The notes beneath the pieces were generated by a model. The model did not search any database and was not told where the DNA came from. It worked only from the letters and a program-made list of their open reading frames with translations. Source: an uncultured Oscillospiraceae bacterium (GTDB lineage: Bacteria; Bacillota_A; Clostridia; Oscillospirales; Oscillospiraceae). Taken from it: 15,489 nucleotides of DNA. Positions 14,077-15,489 of the stretch are shown here, one piece after another. The position numbers were made by a program, and so were the translations under genes. Each line of letters begins with the position of its first letter. Position 1 is the first letter of the stretch. The stretch spans positions 1-15,489 of the forward strand of contig CALXGC010000169.1 of assembly GCA_944387755.1 (NCBI GenBank). The letters run 5' to 3'.

Positions 14077-14136
14077 GGAAAAGTTTTACCTCTTTGCGCA
14101 AAGAATGTGCAGGTGTTCCAATGACGTGCGACAAAC

Positions 14137-14187
14137 AAAAATAGAAAATCCGCAAACCGTTGAGCAGCAGCGGTTTGCGGATTTTAG
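14137..14187. repeat. 51-bp hairpin repeat, copy 1 (also a terminator)
   Basis: Identical over 51 bases to 15289-15339 and in the same orientation. Each copy holds a perfect 15-bp stem, AAAATCCGCAAACCG (14145-14159) and CGGTTTGCGGATTTT (14171-14185), around the loop TTGAGCAGCAG. On minus it is followed by TTTTCTATTTTT and so can end the operon whose last stop is at 14191. The shared loop sequence goes beyond what a terminator needs. A weaker match (GGTGTTCC, 14112-14119) lies on its left in both copies. Confidence 0.88.
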
Positions 14188-14190
14188 CTT

Positions 14191-14475
14191 TTATCCGGCA
14201 ATTCCAAACCATACAAATAACGCCACACCGATCAGCCCTAGCGCAATGCCAACCTGAATGTACGGTTTTTTTTTATTTTTATCGTATTTATAAAATAACC
14301 GGGCGGCTCCGCCAATGAACAGAAGTGCAAGACTTCCCTTCCATGCCGGATTTCCTTTCACGAGACACATAATCGTCAAAATTTGTGTGGCAGCGATCAT
14401 AAAATCCAATGACTCGCCTTTAGAACGAGTATCTATCTGCTCGTCACGTTCATCCTTTACAGGTCTTTGTTTCAT
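14191..14475 (-). CDS. Small membrane protein, last gene of the AT-rich operon
   Basis: 94 residues, function not recognised. A charged N-terminus (KDERDEQIDTRSKGES, residues 7-22) is followed by three hydrophobic segments at about 24-39, 46-62 and 73-92, with a lysine-rich loop (YKYDKNKKKPY, 62-72) between the last two. The layout recalls small DUF6442-like membrane proteins found beside HTH regulators, but the match is loose. Of two adjacent ATG codons I chose the second (14475), because AGGAGGA at 14486-14480 is then five bases away; from the first it would be too close. The ribosome site overlaps the stop of the upstream gene, so translation is coupled. Like its neighbour it carries a DER motif before the first helix pair. 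Confidence 0.75.
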   Translation of the reverse strand: MKQRPVKDERDEQIDTRSKGESLDFMIAATQILTIMCLVKGNPAWKGSLALLFIGGAARLFYKYDKNKKKPYIQVGIALGLIGVALFVWFGIAG

Positions 14476-14484
14476 CATGTCCTC

Positions 14485-14916
14485 CTACACACGCTTCTTG
14501 TAATATAATTTGACAACTATATGAATGATAAGGAACAACCCCAAAAGGAAACCTGGAATGATAAAAATACATCCCCACACTGCGTTTGCCGTCAATTTGA
14601 AACCAATGAACCCACAAACCATAAGCCCAAACAAAATAGTATATGCTATATCCAACATTCGCGACTGGCTTTTGTATTCTATCAAACGGTTCCTTTCGTC
14701 ATATTCCGCAATCATATCCTCTTTTGTCGCGTGTTTCGAAAACGCTCTCCAAAACGAGTTGATTCCCATCAAAAGCAGAAATACAGAGATTACGCTGTCC
14801 CTTACCTGAACCAGCGTATTAGCAGCCGGCGAACGGAAATCAAGCGCCATCCCCACAATCGCTAACAATGTTAAAAATATTCCTGAGAGAAATCCTTTTT
14901 TGTTATAAATCTTCAT
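14485..14916 (-). CDS. Membrane protein, middle gene of the AT-rich operon (DUF2178-like)
   Basis: 143 residues with four hydrophobic segments, at about 8-25, 38-58, 88-107 and 113-137. Between the second and third is a cytoplasmic stretch YDERNRLIEYKSQSR (72-86). This DER-x-x-x-I-x-x-K pattern and the two-plus-two helix layout resemble DUF2178-type membrane proteins that are often encoded with a small HTH regulator. The biochemical role is unknown. ATG at 14916 with GGAGG nine bases upstream, inside the end of the regulator gene; the two genes overlap by 14 bases. AT-rich codon use contrasts with everything left of 14,000. Confidence 0.75.
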   Translation of the reverse strand: MKIYNKKGFLSGIFLTLLAIVGMALDFRSPAANTLVQVRDSVISVFLLLMGINSFWRAFSKHATKEDMIAEYDERNRLIEYKSQSRMLDIAYTILFGLMVCGFIGFKLTANAVWGCIFIIPGFLLGLFLIIHIVVKLYYKKRV

Positions 14917-15133
14917 ATTGCTTATCCTCCAATGCTTTGTTTTCTTTTAAGCAGCATAAGTCCTCAACCGTTACGCCAAATATCTGCGCCATTCTGTAAG
15001 CAAGCATAAGAGACGGGCTGTACTGCTCCTTTTCTATGGAGATAATTGTTCTTGAGGAAACATGAACCAAATCAGCCAACTGCTGCTGTGTCATTTTTGC
15101 CGCTGTTCTCAATTCTTTTACTCTGGTTTTCAC
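14903..15133 (-). CDS. Small HTH (Cro/CI, XRE-type) transcriptional regulator
   Basis: 76-residue DNA-binding protein that is nearly all helix-turn-helix: VKELRTAAKMTQQQLADLVH (5-24), then VSSRTIISIEKEQYSPS (25-41), LAYRMAQIFGVTVEDLC (44-60). There is no effector domain. Start is GTG at 15133-15131 with GGGAG seven bases before; no ATG fits. It is the first gene of an operon with two membrane proteins. The promoter carries three copies of one palindrome, so it very likely represses its own operon. Similar stand-alone regulators paired with small membrane proteins are common in Firmicutes, mostly uncharacterised. Confidence 0.9.
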   Translation of the reverse strand: MKTRVKELRTAAKMTQQQLADLVHVSSRTIISIEKEQYSPSLMLAYRMAQIFGVTVEDLCCLKENKALEDKQYEDL

Positions 15134-15149
15134 ACACTTTCTCCCATCA

Positions 15150-15169
15150 ATATGAAGTTAACTTCTTAT
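15150..15169. promoter_or_regulatory. Operator-like palindrome O1
   Basis: Palindrome centred between 15159 and 15160 with perfect core GAAGTTAACTTC (15154-15165). It lies downstream of the predicted start of transcription, between the promoter and the regulator gene. It matches O2 and O3. Confidence 0.65.
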
Positions 15170-15186
15170 GAAGGTAACTTCATATT
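15166..15186. promoter_or_regulatory. Operator-like palindrome O2
   Basis: ATGAAGGTAACTTCAT (15168-15183), centre 16 bp from that of O1, one mismatch in the core. Overlaps the -10 box and the start point of the operon promoter. Confidence 0.65.
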
Positions 15187-15210
15187 AACATATAGACATA
15201 TCTTTGTCAA
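15182..15210 (-). promoter_or_regulatory. Promoter of the HTH/membrane-protein operon
   Basis: Minus strand: perfect TTGACA (15210-15205), 17-base spacer, TAATAT (15187-15182). Transcription should start near 15175, within O2. Confidence 0.82.
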
Positions 15211-15213
15211 TAG

Positions 15214-15237
15214 AAATATGAAGTTAATTTCATATTT
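15214..15237. promoter_or_regulatory. Operator-like palindrome O3
   Basis: 24-bp palindrome with one mismatch, core ATGAAGTTAATTTCAT (15218-15233), centre 50 bp from that of O2. It sits directly upstream of the -35 box. Confidence 0.65.
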
Positions 15238-15288
15238 CCGCCCATCCGGCAAAATTTGTGGGTGTTCCGCAAACACAGCGCCGGATTA

Positions 15289-15339
15289 AAAAATAGAAAA
15301 TCCGCAAACCGTTGAGCAGCAGCGGTTTGCGGATTTTAG
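15289..15339. repeat. 51-bp hairpin repeat, copy 2 (also a terminator)
   Basis: Same 51 bases and orientation as 14137-14187. Stem arms are 15297-15311 and 15323-15337. On minus it lies after the short ORF at 15364-15411 and could end that transcript. GGTGTTCC again lies on its left (15261-15268). The stretch from 15238 to 15288 between O3 and this repeat shows no other feature. Confidence 0.88.
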
Positions 15340-15363
15340 TTTTAGGGATTTTTCTAAAATGTA

Positions 15364-15411
15364 TTACTCCCACTCGTTGTTGGGCATCGTGTTTAACGGA
15401 TTTTGCTTCAT
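15364..15411 (-). CDS. Possible 15-residue peptide or gene remnant
   Basis: Short ORF MKQNPLNTMPNNEWE ending in TAA. Its ATG overlaps the stop of the gene entering from the right edge (TTATGA), as in coupled genes. GAGG lies 13 bases before the ATG, further than usual. It may be a real small peptide, a truncated gene start, or chance. Not recognised. Confidence 0.3.
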   Translation of the reverse strand: MKQNPLNTMPNNEWE

Positions 15412-15489
15412 AAATTTGATACCTCATTTTTTTGATTATTTGATGTGTCCATATTATCCAGCCTATACGATGGGCTGTTATCAAATTGT
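15408..15489 (-). CDS. 3' end of an unidentified gene (cut by window edge)
   Basis: Frame open from the window edge to TGA at 15410-15408, ending in ...SPSYRLDNMDTSNNQKNEVSNL. About 26 residues are visible: polar, Asn-rich, with no recognisable domain. It could instead be a chance open frame. The ATGA junction with the following short ORF is the only positive sign. Confidence 0.35.
   Translation of the reverse strand, partial: QFDNSPSYRLDNMDTSNNQKNEVSNL

Noticed and set aside
13901..14212. Minus-strand frames reading through the 51-bp repeats (13901-14212 and 15230-15484), which share a peptide
   Set aside because: The shared peptide is just the translation of the repeated hairpin, not a protein domain.
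14100..15489. Insertion sequence or integrase for the AT-rich segment
   Set aside because: No transposase or recombinase coding sequence is visible; the 51-bp repeats are direct, not terminal inverted repeats.
1..15489. CRISPR array, tRNA or rRNA genes
   Set aside because: No regularly spaced repeats and no tRNA-like or rRNA-like stretch were found by reading; a tRNAscan or Rfam run was not possible.

Overview
The window looks like a chromosomal segment from a GC-rich Firmicute, most likely a gut clostridium of the Oscillospiraceae/Flavonifractor type. This is inferred from gene content and style only: strong AGGAGG ribosome binding sites, TTGACA/TATAAT promoters, GTG and TTG starts, nrdR, a flavodiiron protein, PadR, and a DUF421/DUF4363 pair. 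The genus is a guess. By eye, base composition is high in GC up to about 14,000 and then drops sharply to the right edge.

Layout. (1) 1-1243, minus: the start of carB and all of carA, the two subunits of carbamoyl phosphate synthase, coupled by a 1-base overlap and driven from a promoter at 1321-1349. (2) 1481-2547, plus: a DUF421 membrane protein and a DUF4363 protein joined by an ATGA overlap, then a terminator. (3) 2716-4065, plus: a flavodiiron protein with a short C-terminal rubredoxin-like zinc or iron knuckle, an oxygen/NO detoxification enzyme of anaerobes. (4) 4142-5395, minus: a membrane family 2 glycosyltransferase of the processive type. (5) 5640-8917, plus: a three-gene quaternary amine (glycine betaine/choline/carnitine) ABC importer with an ATPase carrying CBS domains, one stand-alone permease, and a permease fused to the substrate-binding domain. 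It has a near-consensus promoter and a two-way terminator. (6) 8980-10368, minus: an AraC-type regulator and nrdR, each probably transcribed separately. (7) 10548-11066, plus: a nitroreductase-family flavoprotein. (8) 11104-12678: a divergent pair of units, an SMR transporter of the Gdx (guanidinium exporter) type on minus, and padR plus a DUF1048-like membrane protein on plus. They share a control region with two back-to-back consensus promoters, two perfect inverted repeats and a structured leader holding a terminator in front of gdx. (9) 12708-13970, minus: a BrnQ branched-chain amino acid transporter. (10) 14137-15489, minus: an AT-rich accessory segment. A small HTH regulator and two small membrane proteins form an operon behind a promoter with three matching palindromic operators. 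The operon is bracketed by two identical 51-bp hairpin repeats in direct orientation. Beyond the second repeat are a 15-codon ORF and the 3' end of an unidentified gene cut by the window edge.

Most of the window is ordinary housekeeping and transport. The places most worth a second look are the gdx leader with the shared gdx/padR control region, and the AT-rich regulator/membrane-protein cassette between the 51-bp repeats. No transposase, integrase, CRISPR array, rRNA or tRNA gene was seen. No stretch over 300 bases lacks a gene.
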